64,000 nt of DNA from Candidatus Competibacter sp. GTDB taxonomy: Bacteria; Pseudomonadota; Gammaproteobacteria; Competibacterales; Competibacteraceae. Shown here one piece after another: positions 1 to 9,509 of this stretch. A program made the translations under genes and the position numbers. Numbering within the stretch: the first letter of the stretch is position 1; every line of letters begins with the position of its first letter. The stretch spans positions 39,510 through 103,509 of the forward strand of contig JARSSH010000029.1 of assembly GCA_029624815.1 (NCBI GenBank). The letters run 5' to 3'. The notes beneath the pieces are model-generated. The model saw only the letters and a program-made list of their open reading frames with translations. It was not told where the DNA came from and ran no database searches.

Positions 1-2
1 AG

Positions 3-1121
3 AGGCGCTACGAAGACGCCATCGTCGCCTACCGGCAGGCCATCATTTACAAGGCGGATGAAGTAGAGGCCTGCGTGAACATGGGCGCGGTGCTCAGAGG
101 GTTGGGGCGGCTGCCGGAGGCGCTGGAGGCGTACCGCCAAGCCAGCGAGCGGCGTCCCGCGAGTGCTGAAATTCACCACCGCCTCGGTCTGGTGCTGGCC
201 GAGTTGGGGCGGTTTGAAGAGGCGATTGCCGCCCAGGAAACCGCGCTGCGTTGCGATGCCGGCCACGAAGAGGCGATCAAGCAGTTAGGGGGCTTGTTGC
301 ATCGCGAGGGACGGTTCGAGGATGCGCGGATGGTGCTGGGCAACGCCGTATTCCAATTGGGAGATAGCAAGGCCGCGCTGGCTCTACTGCAATATTGGCT
401 GCGGTTGATGCCGGACGACCCAATCGCCCAGCATCGGTTGGCGGCCTGGTTCGGGCAGGATCGGGTGCCGGCGCGCGCTTCCGACGCCTACGTCACTTAT
501 CTGTTCGATCGGTATGCGGAAGGGTTCGACCAGCATTTGGTGCAGGAATTGAACTATCAGGCGCCGGCGGTCGTCATGGAGCGGATCGCCGAAATTCTGG
601 ATGCGCCCACTGCCGGCCTGGAGGTTCTGGACGCCGGCTGTGGCACCGGCTTGTGCGCGCCGCTGTTGCGCCCCTACGCCCGTCGTCTGGTGGGCGTGGA
701 TCTGTCGCCGCGCATGCTGGACAAGGCGCGCGAGCGGGGCGGGTACGACGAACTGGTCACCGCCGAGCTGACCGCGTTCCTGGCAACGTGGCCACAGACC
801 TACGACCTGATCGTTTCGGCCGATACGCTGGTGTACTTCGGAGCGCTGGAGACGGTTTTCGCCGCCGCCGCCGCCGCCTTGCGCCCCGGTGGCTGGCTGG
901 CGTTTACGGCGGAAGCCGCAACGGGGGATGTCCCACCGGGCGGATTTCGCATCAATCCCAGTGGTCGATATAGCCATACGGCTGAGTATTTGCGGCAAGC
1001 CCTGGTGGGGGCTGGCCTGGAGATCCGCTCGATGACGACAGCCACGCTGCGGCAGGAATGCGACAAACCCATGATGGGTTATGTGGTGCTGGCTTGCCAG
1101 CCCGTCGCCTCGATCGGCTAA
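3..1121 (+). CDS. TPR-repeat SAM-dependent methyltransferase, 5' end outside window
   Basis: The reading frame is already open at the left edge and reads TPR-type sequence, so the true start lies upstream; the first in-frame start codon inside the window (GTG at 75) is internal to a TPR helix. The N-terminal part has tetratricopeptide repeats (GRLPEALEAYRQA, GRFEEAIAAQETAL). From about nt 590 comes a Rossmann methyltransferase domain with the SAM-binding motif LDAGCGTGLCAPLL and a later VSADTLVYFG strand. The family transfers methyl groups from S-adenosylmethionine; TPR-fused members act on unknown substrates, often near polyketide, lipid or glycan loci. The next gene is an acyl carrier protein 115 nt downstream on the same strand, so a modification step on an acyl-ACP product is possible but only an inference. 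Confidence 0.85.
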   Translation, partial: RRYEDAIVAYRQAIIYKADEVEACVNMGAVLRGLGRLPEALEAYRQASERRPASAEIHHRLGLVLAELGRFEEAIAAQETALRCDAGHEEAIKQLGGLLHREGRFEDARMVLGNAVFQLGDSKAALALLQYWLRLMPDDPIAQHRLAAWFGQDRVPARASDAYVTYLFDRYAEGFDQHLVQELNYQAPAVVMERIAEILDAPTAGLEVLDAGCGTGLCAPLLRPYARRLVGVDLSPRMLDKARERGGYDELVTAELTAFLATWPQTYDLIVSADTLVYFGALETVFAAAAAALRPGGWLAFTAEAATGDVPPGGFRINPSGRYSHTAEYLRQALVGAGLEIRSMTTATLRQECDKPMMGYVVLACQPVASIG

Positions 1122-1236
1122 CCGCTGGATTCTTGTTCTCGGCAAGACTATCTTGACAAGCTCTCGGCGCGCACGGCGGCCGGCAACCCGCCGGTCGCCG
1201 TGCGTTGCCCTTTCCCATCCCGAGGAGGCGGTTTTG

Positions 1237-1494
1237 ATGGTCGAGTTCGATGACGTGCGGCAGTTGGTTGGCGAGATATTGCAGTTGGGAGACCGGGTTC
1301 CGCGGCTCGGCCCGGATACGCCGCTGCTGGGGAATATCCCGGAGTTCGACTCGATGACGGTGGTGACCTTGATCTATGCCCTGGAGCGGCAATTCGATAT
1401 TCAGGTTGCCGACGACGAGATTAGCGCAGAGATCTTCGAAACCTTGGGGAAAGTCCATGAATTTGTCCGCGGCAAGCTCGTGGCGGGGAATTGA
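1237..1494 (+). CDS. stand-alone acyl carrier protein
   Basis: An 85-residue acidic protein starting at ATG 1237 behind a strong GAGGAGG ribosome binding site; the longer open frame upstream lacks this support. It has the four-helix ACP layout and the phosphopantetheine attachment motif around EFDSMTVVTLI, where the Ser would carry the 4'-phosphopantetheine arm. The length is that of discrete ACPs. It is not beside fab genes, so it is probably a specialised carrier for a secondary acyl pathway rather than the fatty-acid housekeeping AcpP. The same-strand TPR-methyltransferase upstream may belong to that pathway, most of which would lie left of the window. Confidence 0.85.
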   Translation: MVEFDDVRQLVGEILQLGDRVPRLGPDTPLLGNIPEFDSMTVVTLIYALERQFDIQVADDEISAEIFETLGKVHEFVRGKLVAGN

Positions 1495-1496
1495 GC

Positions 1497-1935
1497 GCCG
1501 TCGCGTCCGCCGAGCCGCCGCCGGATCCGTGCCACCGCGCCGCTAGAAACTCGGAAATCCTCTGTTCCAGCCAATATTCCGCCCACCACGGCCAGCGCCC
1601 GGCAATGAAACCGACATGGCCGCCTTGTGAGCCGAGTTCCAGCCGCACGCGGGGCGAAAGCGCGCTGGCGTCCGGCACCACTTCCGGTCACATGAGAGGA
1701 CCGTCCAGTGCGTGCGGGATCAAGGTCGGAACGCGGACGCGCCGCGGGTAGGACCGGCAACTGGCCCGGGTGTGGTAGTCATGGACGCCGGCATAACCGT
1801 GCAGGGGCGCGGTGATCCGGTCGTCGAAGGTGTGGAAGTTCCGCGGCGCCGCCAGCTTGTCCCAACGGCACGGGCGCATCTGGACGATGCCGGAATGTGT
1901 CGCGATCGCTCTTTTTCAGCGCGTGCGGCAGGTCA
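1497..1935 (-). pseudogene. 3' remnant of a YheT-type alpha/beta hydrolase
   Basis: On the minus strand one frame reads like the C-terminal third of YheT-family alpha/beta hydrolases: FDDRITAPLHGYAG (about 1840-1800), then RVPTLIPHALDGPLM, then PEVVPDASALSPRVRLEL and SQGGHVGFIAGRWPWWAEYW. The last segment holds the GGHVGF histidine region typical of the family. The two halves are in the same frame but split by a TGA at 1686-1688, where family members have a sense codon after the DDPFM-like motif. A second TGA occurs upstream near 1918, and nothing resembling the N-terminal two thirds or the nucleophile elbow is present before glgB. It is a decaying fragment, not a working gene. Confidence 0.7.
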
Positions 1936-1950
1936 CTTGGAACAGTCTCT

Positions 1951-1979
1951 AGGGCGCGGCCTATTCGCCGCCGCGCCCT
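1951..1979 (-). terminator. stem-loop downstream of glgB
   Basis: Perfect 10-bp inverted repeat agggcgcggc / gccgcgccct with a 9-nt loop, lying about 30 nt beyond the glgB stop codon on the minus strand. No U-tract follows, so it may stabilise the 3' end or act in Rho-dependent termination rather than being a canonical intrinsic terminator. Confidence 0.4.
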
Positions 1980-2008
1980 CCAAGGAATGGAAACGCACTA
2001 GCGCCGGT

Positions 2009-4342
2009 TCATTCGGGCTGCGCCAATTCTTCCTCGACCGCGTCCGGGGCGGTGGATGTCGGCGGTTTCGCGGCCGGTTCCGCCAGCGGTTCTTCCCCGA
2101 TCGCCGTATCGGCCAGTAGCTCGCCCAGAGCGGTTGTGGTCAGCACCGGTGCCGGCAGCGGTTCCGGACGAAGCACCAGGCCGCCCAGCGGTGGCACGGT
2201 AATGGTGATCGAGTAGGGATGCTCCATCCAGGGTCGTTCCTCGGCGATCAGATCGACCCCGCCGTTGCCGATGCCGCTGCCGGCGTAGTAGTGGGAGTCG
2301 GAGTTGAACACTTCCGTGTAACGGCCCGCCCGCGGAACGCCGATGCGGTAATTTTCGCGTGGGACCGGCGTAAAATTGACCACGACCACCAAAAAGTCGT
2401 CGTCCTTCTTGCGCAGATAGCTCAGGATGGATTGCTCGGCGTCATGACAGTCGATCCAGCTGAACCCTTGCCACTCGAACTCGTAGTGATGAAGCACCGG
2501 ATCGCTGTGATAAAGCCGGTTCAGGTCGGTGACCAACTGCTTTAAACCCCGGTGGAAATCGTATTGCAGCACCCACCAGTCGATCGGGTTGGCGCTGTTC
2601 CACTCGTTGCCTTGGCCGAACTCGGTGCCCATGAACAGCAGTTTCTTGCCGGGGTGGGTGAACATGTAGAGATAAAGCAGCCGCAGGTTGGCGAAGCGCT
2701 GCCATTCGTCGCCCGGCATCTTGTTCGGCATCGAGCCCTTGCCGTGCACCACTTCGTCGTGCGAGAAGGGCAGCATGAAATTCTCGGTGAAGCAGTACAG
2801 CATGCTGAAGGTCAGCAGATCGTGGTGGTACTTGCGATGGACCGGGTTCTGCGCCATGTAGCGCAGGGTGTCGTTCATCCAACCCATGTTCCATTTCATG
2901 CTGAACCCCAGCCCGCCGAGATAGGTCGGCCGGGTGACTTGTGGCCAGGACGTGGATTCCTCGGCGATGACCATCGCGCCGGGATGCTCGCTGTGAACCA
3001 CCGTGTTCAGCTCGCGCATGAAATCGATGGCTTCCAGATTCTCGCGCCCGCCGTATTTGTTGGGAATCCACTCGCCTTCCTTGCGCGAATAGTCCAGATA
3101 CAGCATGGACGCGACCGCGTCCACCCGCAGGCCGTCGAGATGAAACTCCTCGATCCAGTACAGGGCGCTGGACAGCAGGAAGTTCTTCACCTCGTAGCGA
3201 CCGAAGTTGAAGATCAGGGTGGACCAGTCGAGATGTTCGCCCAAGCGGGGGTCGGCGTGCTCGTACAGCGGCTCGCCGTCGAAGCGGGCCAGACCGTGGG
3301 CATCCTTGGGGAAGTGGGCCGGCACCCAGTCGAGGATCACCCCGATATCGTGCTGGTGGCAATAATCGATGAAATAGCGGAAATCGTCCGGCGTGCCGAA
3401 ACGGCTGGTGGGCGCGTAGTAGCCGGTGGTCTGGTAGCCCCAGGAGGCGTCGTAGGGATGCTCGGTGACCGGCAGCAGTTCGATGTGACTGAAGCCGGTT
3501 TCCTGGACGTATTCCACCAACTGGTGCGCCAGCTCCCGATAGTTCATGAACTCGCCTTCCGGCCCGCGTCGCCACGAGCCGAGATGAACCTCGTAGATGG
3601 ACATCGGCTGGTGCAGCCAGTCGGATTTCTTGCGCCGCTCCAGCCATTCGGCGTCGCGCCAGGCATAGGCATTGGGTTTGGTGACGATGGTGGCGGTGCT
3701 GGGACGCAGCTCGAACTGCTGGCCGTAGGGATCGGATTTGAGCAGGATCGCGCCGCTGTGGCGGTTGCGGACCTCGAATTTATACAGGTCGCCTGGGCAC
3801 AGGTTGGGGATGAACAGCTCCCACACCCCGCTGCCGCCGCGCACCCGCATCGGATGGATTCGGCCATCCCAGCGGTTGAAACTGCCCACCACGCTGACCC
3901 GTTCGGCGTTCGGCGCCCAGACCGCGAACAGCACGCCGGCCACCCCGTCCGCCTCGTGCCGGTGCGCGCCCAGGAAGCGGTAGGAATGCCAGTGCTTGCC
4001 CTCACCGAACAGGTAAAGATCGAAGTCGGGCAACTGCGGCGGAAAGCAATAGGGATCGTGGGAGATATGCTCGTGGTGGTCGGCGTCGCGCCAGATCAGC
4101 CGGTAGCGCTCCGGAACCTGATCGACCTTGCCCTGCCACTCGAACAGGTCGGTGTTGGGGATTCGCTCCAGCGGCAGGTTGCCCTCGGCGATATGCACGT
4201 CCTGGGCGTAGGGCAAATGGGCGCGCACCACGACTTTCTTGTCTTGCGGATGGCGGCCCAATACGGAGAAAGGATCGTGATGGCGGGCTTCGACAATGCG
4301 TTGCAGTTCGGGTTGAAGTTTCGGGCTCGTCACTTGGTTCAT
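2009..4342 (-). CDS. glgB: 1,4-alpha-glucan branching enzyme (GlgB)
   Basis: Transfers segments of alpha-1,4-glucan chains to form alpha-1,6 branches in glycogen, in the cytoplasm. The start chosen is ATG 4342 ([10 protein letters not shown]), giving 777 residues; the longer open frame adds a low-complexity leader unlike the family. It has an N-terminal CBM48-like beta domain, then a GH13 barrel with DWVPAHF (about residue 339), the nucleophile region [10 protein letters not shown] (about 404), the acid/base motif EEST (about 462) and SHDEV (about 529). The C-terminus carries an extra Pro/Ala/Glu-rich tail of about 50 residues not needed for catalysis. It stands alone here, without glgA, glgC or glgP. 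Glucokinase at 21.7-22.6 kb is another sugar/glycogen-related gene in the window. Confidence 0.97.
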   Translation of the reverse strand: MNQVTSPKLQPELQRIVEARHHDPFSVLGRHPQDKKVVVRAHLPYAQDVHIAEGNLPLERIPNTDLFEWQGKVDQVPERYRLIWRDADHHEHISHDPYCFPPQLPDFDLYLFGEGKHWHSYRFLGAHRHEADGVAGVLFAVWAPNAERVSVVGSFNRWDGRIHPMRVRGGSGVWELFIPNLCPGDLYKFEVRNRHSGAILLKSDPYGQQFELRPSTATIVTKPNAYAWRDAEWLERRKKSDWLHQPMSIYEVHLGSWRRGPEGEFMNYRELAHQLVEYVQETGFSHIELLPVTEHPYDASWGYQTTGYYAPTSRFGTPDDFRYFIDYCHQHDIGVILDWVPAHFPKDAHGLARFDGEPLYEHADPRLGEHLDWSTLIFNFGRYEVKNFLLSSALYWIEEFHLDGLRVDAVASMLYLDYSRKEGEWIPNKYGGRENLEAIDFMRELNTVVHSEHPGAMVIAEESTSWPQVTRPTYLGGLGFSMKWNMGWMNDTLRYMAQNPVHRKYHHDLLTFSMLYCFTENFMLPFSHDEVVHGKGSMPNKMPGDEWQRFANLRLLYLYMFTHPGKKLLFMGTEFGQGNEWNSANPIDWWVLQYDFHRGLKQLVTDLNRLYHSDPVLHHYEFEWQGFSWIDCHDAEQSILSYLRKKDDDFLVVVVNFTPVPRENYRIGVPRAGRYTEVFNSDSHYYAGSGIGNGGVDLIAEERPWMEHPYSITITVPPLGGLVLRPEPLPAPVLTTTALGELLADTAIGEEPLAEPAAKPPTSTAPDAVEEELAQPE

Positions 4343-4610
4343 CCTGTTGTGTTGACGGTTTTTGGGGCCATGTCCGACGATGGCTGATGTTCCAACCGCA
4401 AGGCCGGACGGCAACGCGCGGATGAGAATCGCGGCATTGCGCGGGATCGGGAAACGGCAAGCGTCTGGAGTCGAGCGTCAAACGCCATGCGCGCTAATGG
4501 CTCTAGTATAACGTAATCCGCCAAGGCATGACTTTCCGTGGAGGATATCGGCGGATAGCCCGCTTGTAGAGCAGCCGGCCGCTCTCCGGTTTAACCTCCC
4601 CCCATCGGCC

Positions 4611-5882
4611 TTATTCCAGCCGTTCGATGCCCAGCGTCCGCAGTACGTATTTCTCGTACACCGGTTCCGACGCGCCGGTTTTGATCTTGTGGATGAAGTA
4701 TTTTTCGAAAGCGATTTTGGCGTAGTGAACCCACTTGCCCTTTTTGAACCAGTTGACGTTGCGCGGCGGGATTTGCGGCAGCGCCACGAAGGCCGCGCCG
4801 GTATCGCCCATATCCGCCAGGCAGATGGCGTTCCAGGTGCCCTTGGCGACGGCTGGCTGGCCGGCCAGATCGGCCTGGATGTTCTGGACGATGGCGGACA
4901 CCATCGATTCGATCATATAGCCGGTCTTGGGTACGCCAGTGGGCACCGGCGTGGCTTCGACCGGCGGGATCGCCACGCACACCCCAGCCGAGAAGATGTT
5001 GCGGTACTTGGGGCTGCGCTGGTTGGCGTCGATCAGCACGAAGCCGCGCGGGTTGCACAAGCCGTCCACGGCGGCAACCGGATCAACGCCGCGAAACGCC
5101 GGCAGGGTCATGGCGAACTTGAAGGGTACCTCGTGTTCCTTGATCACGTCACCGCGTTCGTTGTATTCCTCAACCAGGGCTCGATCAGATTCAATCCGGG
5201 TGGTTCTGGCGTTGGTGATCCATTTGATGTGCCGGTTGCGCAGGTCCGATTCCAGCATGCCCTTGGAGTCGCCGACGCCGCCCAAGCCCAAGTGACCGAT
5301 ATACGGTTCGCTGGTGATCAGGGTCATGGGTACATGTTTGCGCAGCTTGCGCTTGCGCAGGTCGGCGTCGAGGATGAACGCGCTTTCGTAGACGGGTCCG
5401 AAACAACTGGCCATGGGCATTGCGCCCACCAGGATCGGGCCGGGGTTCTCGCAGAAGGCTTCATAGGCTTCGTAGGCGGTCTGGGCGTGGTCCACCGCGC
5501 AGACCGAATGGGTGTGGCCGTTGTGGGGACCGGCGCCCGGCACCTCGTCGAAGGCCAGTTTGGGGCCGGTGGTGATGACGAGATAATCGTAATCGACGGT
5601 TTGCCCGTCCTGTATCGTGAGCCGGTTGTGGGCGGCGTCGATCCGGGTGACCGGCCGGCCGATGAAACGGATGTCCTTCTTTTCGAGGTAGGGACCGATC
5701 GGGAAGGCGATGTCGTCGCGCCGGCGCCAGCCGACCAGCAGCCACGGGTTGGAAGGAAGAAATTGGAACTCCTCGCTCGCGTTGATCACCGTGATATCGT
5801 GGGTCTTGCCCAGTTTTTCCCGGGCTTCGTAGGCGAAGGGAATGCCGCCGATACCCGCGCCCATCACAACGATATGAGCCAT
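4611..5882 (-). CDS. sqr: sulfide:quinone oxidoreductase (FAD)
   Basis: A 423-residue flavoprotein starting at ATG 5882 behind AGGAG; upstream open frame is noncoding leader. It has the N-terminal FAD dinucleotide-binding motif VVMGAGIGG. Three cysteines match the redox-active set of sulfide:quinone oxidoreductases: Cys128 (HSVCAV), Cys160 (MASCFGPVYE) and Cys353 (NAICLAD). It would oxidise sulfide to sulfane sulfur at the membrane and pass electrons to quinone. The related flavocytochrome c sulfide dehydrogenase flavin subunit usually has a Tat signal, absent here. It is divergent from the small haem lipoprotein at 6123, which could be a partner. NADH dehydrogenase type II is less likely because of the cysteine pattern. 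Confidence 0.87.
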   Translation of the reverse strand: MAHIVVMGAGIGGIPFAYEAREKLGKTHDITVINASEEFQFLPSNPWLLVGWRRRDDIAFPIGPYLEKKDIRFIGRPVTRIDAAHNRLTIQDGQTVDYDYLVITTGPKLAFDEVPGAGPHNGHTHSVCAVDHAQTAYEAYEAFCENPGPILVGAMPMASCFGPVYESAFILDADLRKRKLRKHVPMTLITSEPYIGHLGLGGVGDSKGMLESDLRNRHIKWITNARTTRIESDRALVEEYNERGDVIKEHEVPFKFAMTLPAFRGVDPVAAVDGLCNPRGFVLIDANQRSPKYRNIFSAGVCVAIPPVEATPVPTGVPKTGYMIESMVSAIVQNIQADLAGQPAVAKGTWNAICLADMGDTGAAFVALPQIPPRNVNWFKKGKWVHYAKIAFEKYFIHKIKTGASEPVYEKYVLRTLGIERLE

Positions 5883-6122
5883 GGCTGTTTCTCCTGAACC
5901 CTCCGCAGGGTGCTTGAGATGGTCGTTTGGGAAGCCGATTGAGGTGAATAAGGTCTTCAAATTAAAGCATAGAGCATTTTCGCGGGCCTGGCCGGATGCC
6001 GGCGCGTGACGATTCGCGGCGCTTTGGCGTCCCCACGCCGCCGCAGTCTGGTAAGATATGACGGTATCATCCAGACGTATCCGATAACCCGAGCAGGTCA
6101 AAACATATCCAAAGGACGATCC

Positions 6123-6518
6123 ATGAACTCTCGTAAATTGCTTGCATTCGCATTGGTTTCGGGGTTGGGCATGTTGGTGGGTTGTTCCGGCGAACGACCG
6201 GACAAGCCGGTGAGCTTCCAGAAGGACGTGTATCCGATTCTGAAAGCGAACTGTGCGGAGTGCCATACCGTGCCCAATGGCGAGGGCTATACCAAGAGCG
6301 GTTTGGCGCTGGGCGCCTATGAGGATCTAATGAAGGGCACCAAGATGGGTCCCGTCATCATCCCCGGGCAGAGTCTCAACAGCAGTTTCAACCGATTGAT
6401 CGAAGGCCGTCCCGGCGTGGATCCTTCCATTCAAATGCCGCACGGCAAGGTCAAGCTGCCGGAAGAACAACTGGCCATCATCCGTAAGTGGGTCGATCAG
6501 GGCGCCAAGAACAACTAG
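6123..6518 (+). CDS. c-type cytochrome lipoprotein
   Basis: 131 residues with a lipoprotein signal peptide (hydrophobic stretch, then GMLVGC, lipidated Cys21) and one haem c motif, CAECH at residues 44-48, in a context (VYPILKANCAECH) typical of small planctomycete-type or C-type cytochrome domains. A Met in the C-terminal half (SIQMPHGKVKL) may be the distal haem ligand. Predicted location is the periplasmic face of a membrane. The gene is divergent from sulfide:quinone oxidoreductase across 240 nt, suggesting a shared control region and perhaps an electron-transfer link; that link is inference. Confidence 0.8.
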   Translation: MNSRKLLAFALVSGLGMLVGCSGERPDKPVSFQKDVYPILKANCAECHTVPNGEGYTKSGLALGAYEDLMKGTKMGPVIIPGQSLNSSFNRLIEGRPGVDPSIQMPHGKVKLPEEQLAIIRKWVDQGAKNN

Positions 6519-6549
6519 AAGGCCCGTACTGCTTTCCGCCCGCATTCCG

Positions 6550-6577
6550 GCCCTCCCTCCGACGCCAGAGGGAGGGC
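6550..6577 (+). terminator. stem-loop after the cytochrome lipoprotein gene
   Basis: Perfect 10-bp inverted repeat gccctccctc / gagggagggc with an 8-nt loop, 31 nt after the stop codon. No U-run follows, so it is a terminator-like hairpin of moderate support. Confidence 0.45.
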
Positions 6578-6704
6578 GCGGCGCCGGCCGATCTTACCCA
6601 CCAAAAAAACAATCCGGCTCGTCCGCCCGACCCCCATCCTTCGTTCCGCCGCCTGTCCAACGTCGGAACGAGCCTGTTCCATCGGATCGTTTTGGGAAGG
6701 CATC

Positions 6705-8849
6705 ATGGTTAGCTCTCGGCAGACCGCGCTGGCCGGCGCGGATTTCGATACCTGGTTGAGTACCCTGCAAGTCCGCTGGTCGCCGGCTCAGATCGAGATC
6801 GTCCGGCACGCCTACGCGCTCGGCGGCGAGCCGGAACTGGCGGTGGCCGACCTGCTGGCCGACCTGCGCGTGGATCACGAAGTGGTTGCCGCCGCACTGC
6901 TATACGAGCCGGTTGCGGCCGGGCTGACCCAACTGGCTTTGGTCGAGGAGGAATTCGGGTCGGCTGTCGCGCGTTTGGTCGACGGCATCGCCAAGCTCGA
7001 TGCCATCGGCGAATTGCATCAGAGCGGCCAGCATGCCGCTCATCAGTTGGAAAGCCTACGCAAGATGTTATTGGCGATGGCGCAGGATGTGCGGGTGGTG
7101 CTGATCAAGTTGGCGATGCGATTGCACGAATTACGCCAGTTTGGGCAGCGACCCGCTGCCGGGCAGCACCGCATCGCCCAGGAGACCCTGGATATCTTTA
7201 CCCCGCTGGCCAATCGGCTTGGCATCGGTCGTATCAAGTGGGAGATGGAAGATCTGGCGCTGCGCTACCTGGAACCGCCGGTTTACAAGCAAATCGCCGC
7301 CGCCCTCGACCAACGCCGCGCCGATCGGGAAAATTATATCGAACGGGTTGTGGGGGAATTGCGCGGTCGCCTGCGCCAGGTCGGTATCCGCGCCGAGGTC
7401 AGCGGCCGAGTCAAGCACATCTACGGCATCTGGCGAAAGATGCAGCTCAAGAAGCTGTCCTTCGAGCAGATTTTCGATGTGCGCGCGGTGCGAGTCATGG
7501 TCGATACGGTGAACGACTGCTATGCCGCGCTCGGCGTGGTGCATGCCTGCTGGAACCATATCCATCAGGAGTTCGACGACTATATCGCCCATCCCAAGCC
7601 CAACGGTTATCAATCGCTGCATACGGCGGTGGTGGGGCCGGAAGGTCGGGCCCTGGAAGTGCAGATCCGAACCTTCGCCATGCATCAGAACGCCGAATTG
7701 GGTGTCGCCGCCCACTGGCGCTACAAGGAGGGCGGCGAGAGTCCGGGCGCGGCGGCCGAACAGCAAGTCGTTTGGTTGCGGCAGATTCTGGAGTATCGGG
7801 AGGAAGAAGCCGGCGACGGCGACCTGCTGGAGCGCTTCAAGGCCGAGGCGTTCCAGGATCGGGTGTACGCCATCACGCCCAAGGGCGCCATCGTCGAACT
7901 GGCGCAGGGAGCGACGCCGCTGGATTTCGCCTACCACATCCATACCGAGGTCGGCCATCGCTGTCGGGGCGCCAAGGTCAACGGCCGCATCGTGCCGCTC
8001 ACTTACGAACTCAAGAACGGCGAGCAAGTGGACGTGCTGACCGCCAAGACCGGCGGCCCCAGTCGCGACTGGCTGAGCCCGCATCTGGGTTACGTCAAAA
8101 CCAATCGGGCGCGAGCCAAGATCCGCCAATGGTTTATCCAGCAGGATCAGGATAAAAGCATTATCGCGGGTCGCGGGTTGCTGGAGCGGGAGTTCCAGCG
8201 GTTGGGAATCCGGCAGATCAAGCTGGAGAAAGTGGCGGAAAAGTTCAACTTCGCCAAACCGGAAGATCTGTTCGCCGCCATCGGCCACGGCGCGCTGACC
8301 ACCGCGCAGGTGGTGGCTAAAATCCAGGATCTGCTGCCGGCGCCGCCCGCGACCGCGGATCATCCGCCCATCACGCGCAAGCCCAGAAGCGTCGAATCCG
8401 GCAAGGACGACGTGCGGATCCGCGGGGTGGGCCGGTTGCTGACGCAGATGGCGCAATGTTGCCAACCGGCGCCGTTCGAGCCGATCGTCGGCTATATCAC
8501 CCAGGGGCGCGGCGTGACCATCCACCGGCAGGATTGCGCCAACTGGCTGAGCCTGGCCAGCCAGCACCACGAACGCGTCATCGAGGTTGGCTGGGGCGAA
8601 ACGCCCGCTACTTATCCGGTGGACATCATGGTGGTCGCCCACGATCGCTCCGGTCTGTTGCGCGATATCACCTCGATTCTGGCCAACGAACAGGTCAACG
8701 TGTTGGGCGCGAATACGTTGACCGACCGGGAAACCTCGATCGCCCGCATGGGGTTGACCCTGGAAATCACCGATGTGGTGCAGCTCAGCCGGGTGCTGGA
8801 CCAAATCGGGCAGTTGCACAATGTGGTGGAGGCGTATCGCAAGAGCTGA
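6705..8849 (+). CDS. relA: GTP pyrophosphokinase RelA
   Basis: Synthesises (p)ppGpp from ATP and GTP/GDP on starved ribosomes. It has 714 residues in the order pseudo-hydrolase domain, synthetase, TGS and ACT. The HD dyad of SpoT is missing: the place where bifunctional enzymes read HD has ALLYEPVAAG, so it cannot hydrolyse ppGpp. The synthetase domain carries EFDDY (about residue 289), the acidic EXDD signature of RelA rather than the RXKD of bifunctional enzymes, followed by HPKPNGYQSLHT. TGS begins at VYAITPKG (about 386). ACT is at about 640-712. ATG 6705 follows a GGGAAGG site. A separate SpoT is expected elsewhere in the genome. Confidence 0.95.
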   Translation: MVSSRQTALAGADFDTWLSTLQVRWSPAQIEIVRHAYALGGEPELAVADLLADLRVDHEVVAAALLYEPVAAGLTQLALVEEEFGSAVARLVDGIAKLDAIGELHQSGQHAAHQLESLRKMLLAMAQDVRVVLIKLAMRLHELRQFGQRPAAGQHRIAQETLDIFTPLANRLGIGRIKWEMEDLALRYLEPPVYKQIAAALDQRRADRENYIERVVGELRGRLRQVGIRAEVSGRVKHIYGIWRKMQLKKLSFEQIFDVRAVRVMVDTVNDCYAALGVVHACWNHIHQEFDDYIAHPKPNGYQSLHTAVVGPEGRALEVQIRTFAMHQNAELGVAAHWRYKEGGESPGAAAEQQVVWLRQILEYREEEAGDGDLLERFKAEAFQDRVYAITPKGAIVELAQGATPLDFAYHIHTEVGHRCRGAKVNGRIVPLTYELKNGEQVDVLTAKTGGPSRDWLSPHLGYVKTNRARAKIRQWFIQQDQDKSIIAGRGLLEREFQRLGIRQIKLEKVAEKFNFAKPEDLFAAIGHGALTTAQVVAKIQDLLPAPPATADHPPITRKPRSVESGKDDVRIRGVGRLLTQMAQCCQPAPFEPIVGYITQGRGVTIHRQDCANWLSLASQHHERVIEVGWGETPATYPVDIMVVAHDRSGLLRDITSILANEQVNVLGANTLTDRETSIARMGLTLEITDVVQLSRVLDQIGQLHNVVEAYRKS

Positions 8850-8861
8850 AGCCTTGGTGGT

Positions 8862-9479
8862 TTACGCCAGACTAGCCAGCAGTCGCCGGGTTTCCCGCAG
8901 CAGGGGGTTGCGCCGCAGCAGCAGCGTCAACCGGCCGCCGCCGCTTTGTCGCCACAGGGTCGCCGCGCGGATGCCGGCCAACAGCAGCGCCCGAATCCGG
9001 TTGCTGTTCTCCGGGTTGTTCAGGTGGACCGGTGCGCCGCTGACCATGATGCGCGGCGACAGCGTGCTCAGGCTGTTCAAGTAGATCTCGGCGAAACGGG
9101 CGACGGAGTTGCTGTGCCCGACCGGAAAATGCGCCAGGTTCGGAATGATGTTCTCGATGCCGGCGCGGACGGCCCGCAACAGATCGGCGCGTTGGAATAG
9201 CTTGCGCTCCAGACTCAGCAACGTTATCGCGTAGCGGGTCAATTCCATGTCCCGCGGGTTGCCAAGCTGCTGCTCAAGCAATTGCAGGCCGGCGCGTAGC
9301 CGGGGAACGCCACCGTACACGTCGTCGCTGCTGGTGGCGTCGATCTTGATCAGGCTGTGCAGGCAGGTTTCGATATCCTCCGGGTTGGCTTGGCCGCGGC
9401 GGGCAATGCCGCGCACCAGGTCGGCGGCTTGCAGCACGCCGGCCAGAGCGATGGCGCGATCACGGTCGGTTTGGGGCAT
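8862..9479 (-). CDS. hflD: HflD, high-frequency lysogenization homolog
   Basis: 205-residue all-helical protein of the HflD family, recognised by its overall sequence (DRAIALAGVLQAADLV near the N-terminus, VYGGVPRLRAGLQLLEQQL in the middle, HFPVGHSNSVARFAEIYL) and by its place directly after mnmA on the same strand with a 30-nt gap, the arrangement conserved in gammaproteobacteria. In E. coli the protein is peripheral to the membrane and influences lambda lysogeny through CII; its normal cellular role is not settled. It converges with relA, 12 nt apart. Confidence 0.9.
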   Translation of the reverse strand: MPQTDRDRAIALAGVLQAADLVRGIARRGQANPEDIETCLHSLIKIDATSSDDVYGGVPRLRAGLQLLEQQLGNPRDMELTRYAITLLSLERKLFQRADLLRAVRAGIENIIPNLAHFPVGHSNSVARFAEIYLNSLSTLSPRIMVSGAPVHLNNPENSNRIRALLLAGIRAATLWRQSGGGRLTLLLRRNPLLRETRRLLASLA

Positions 9480-9509
9480 GGGATGGGGATCGGGGTTGGA
9501 GAGTTGGAT

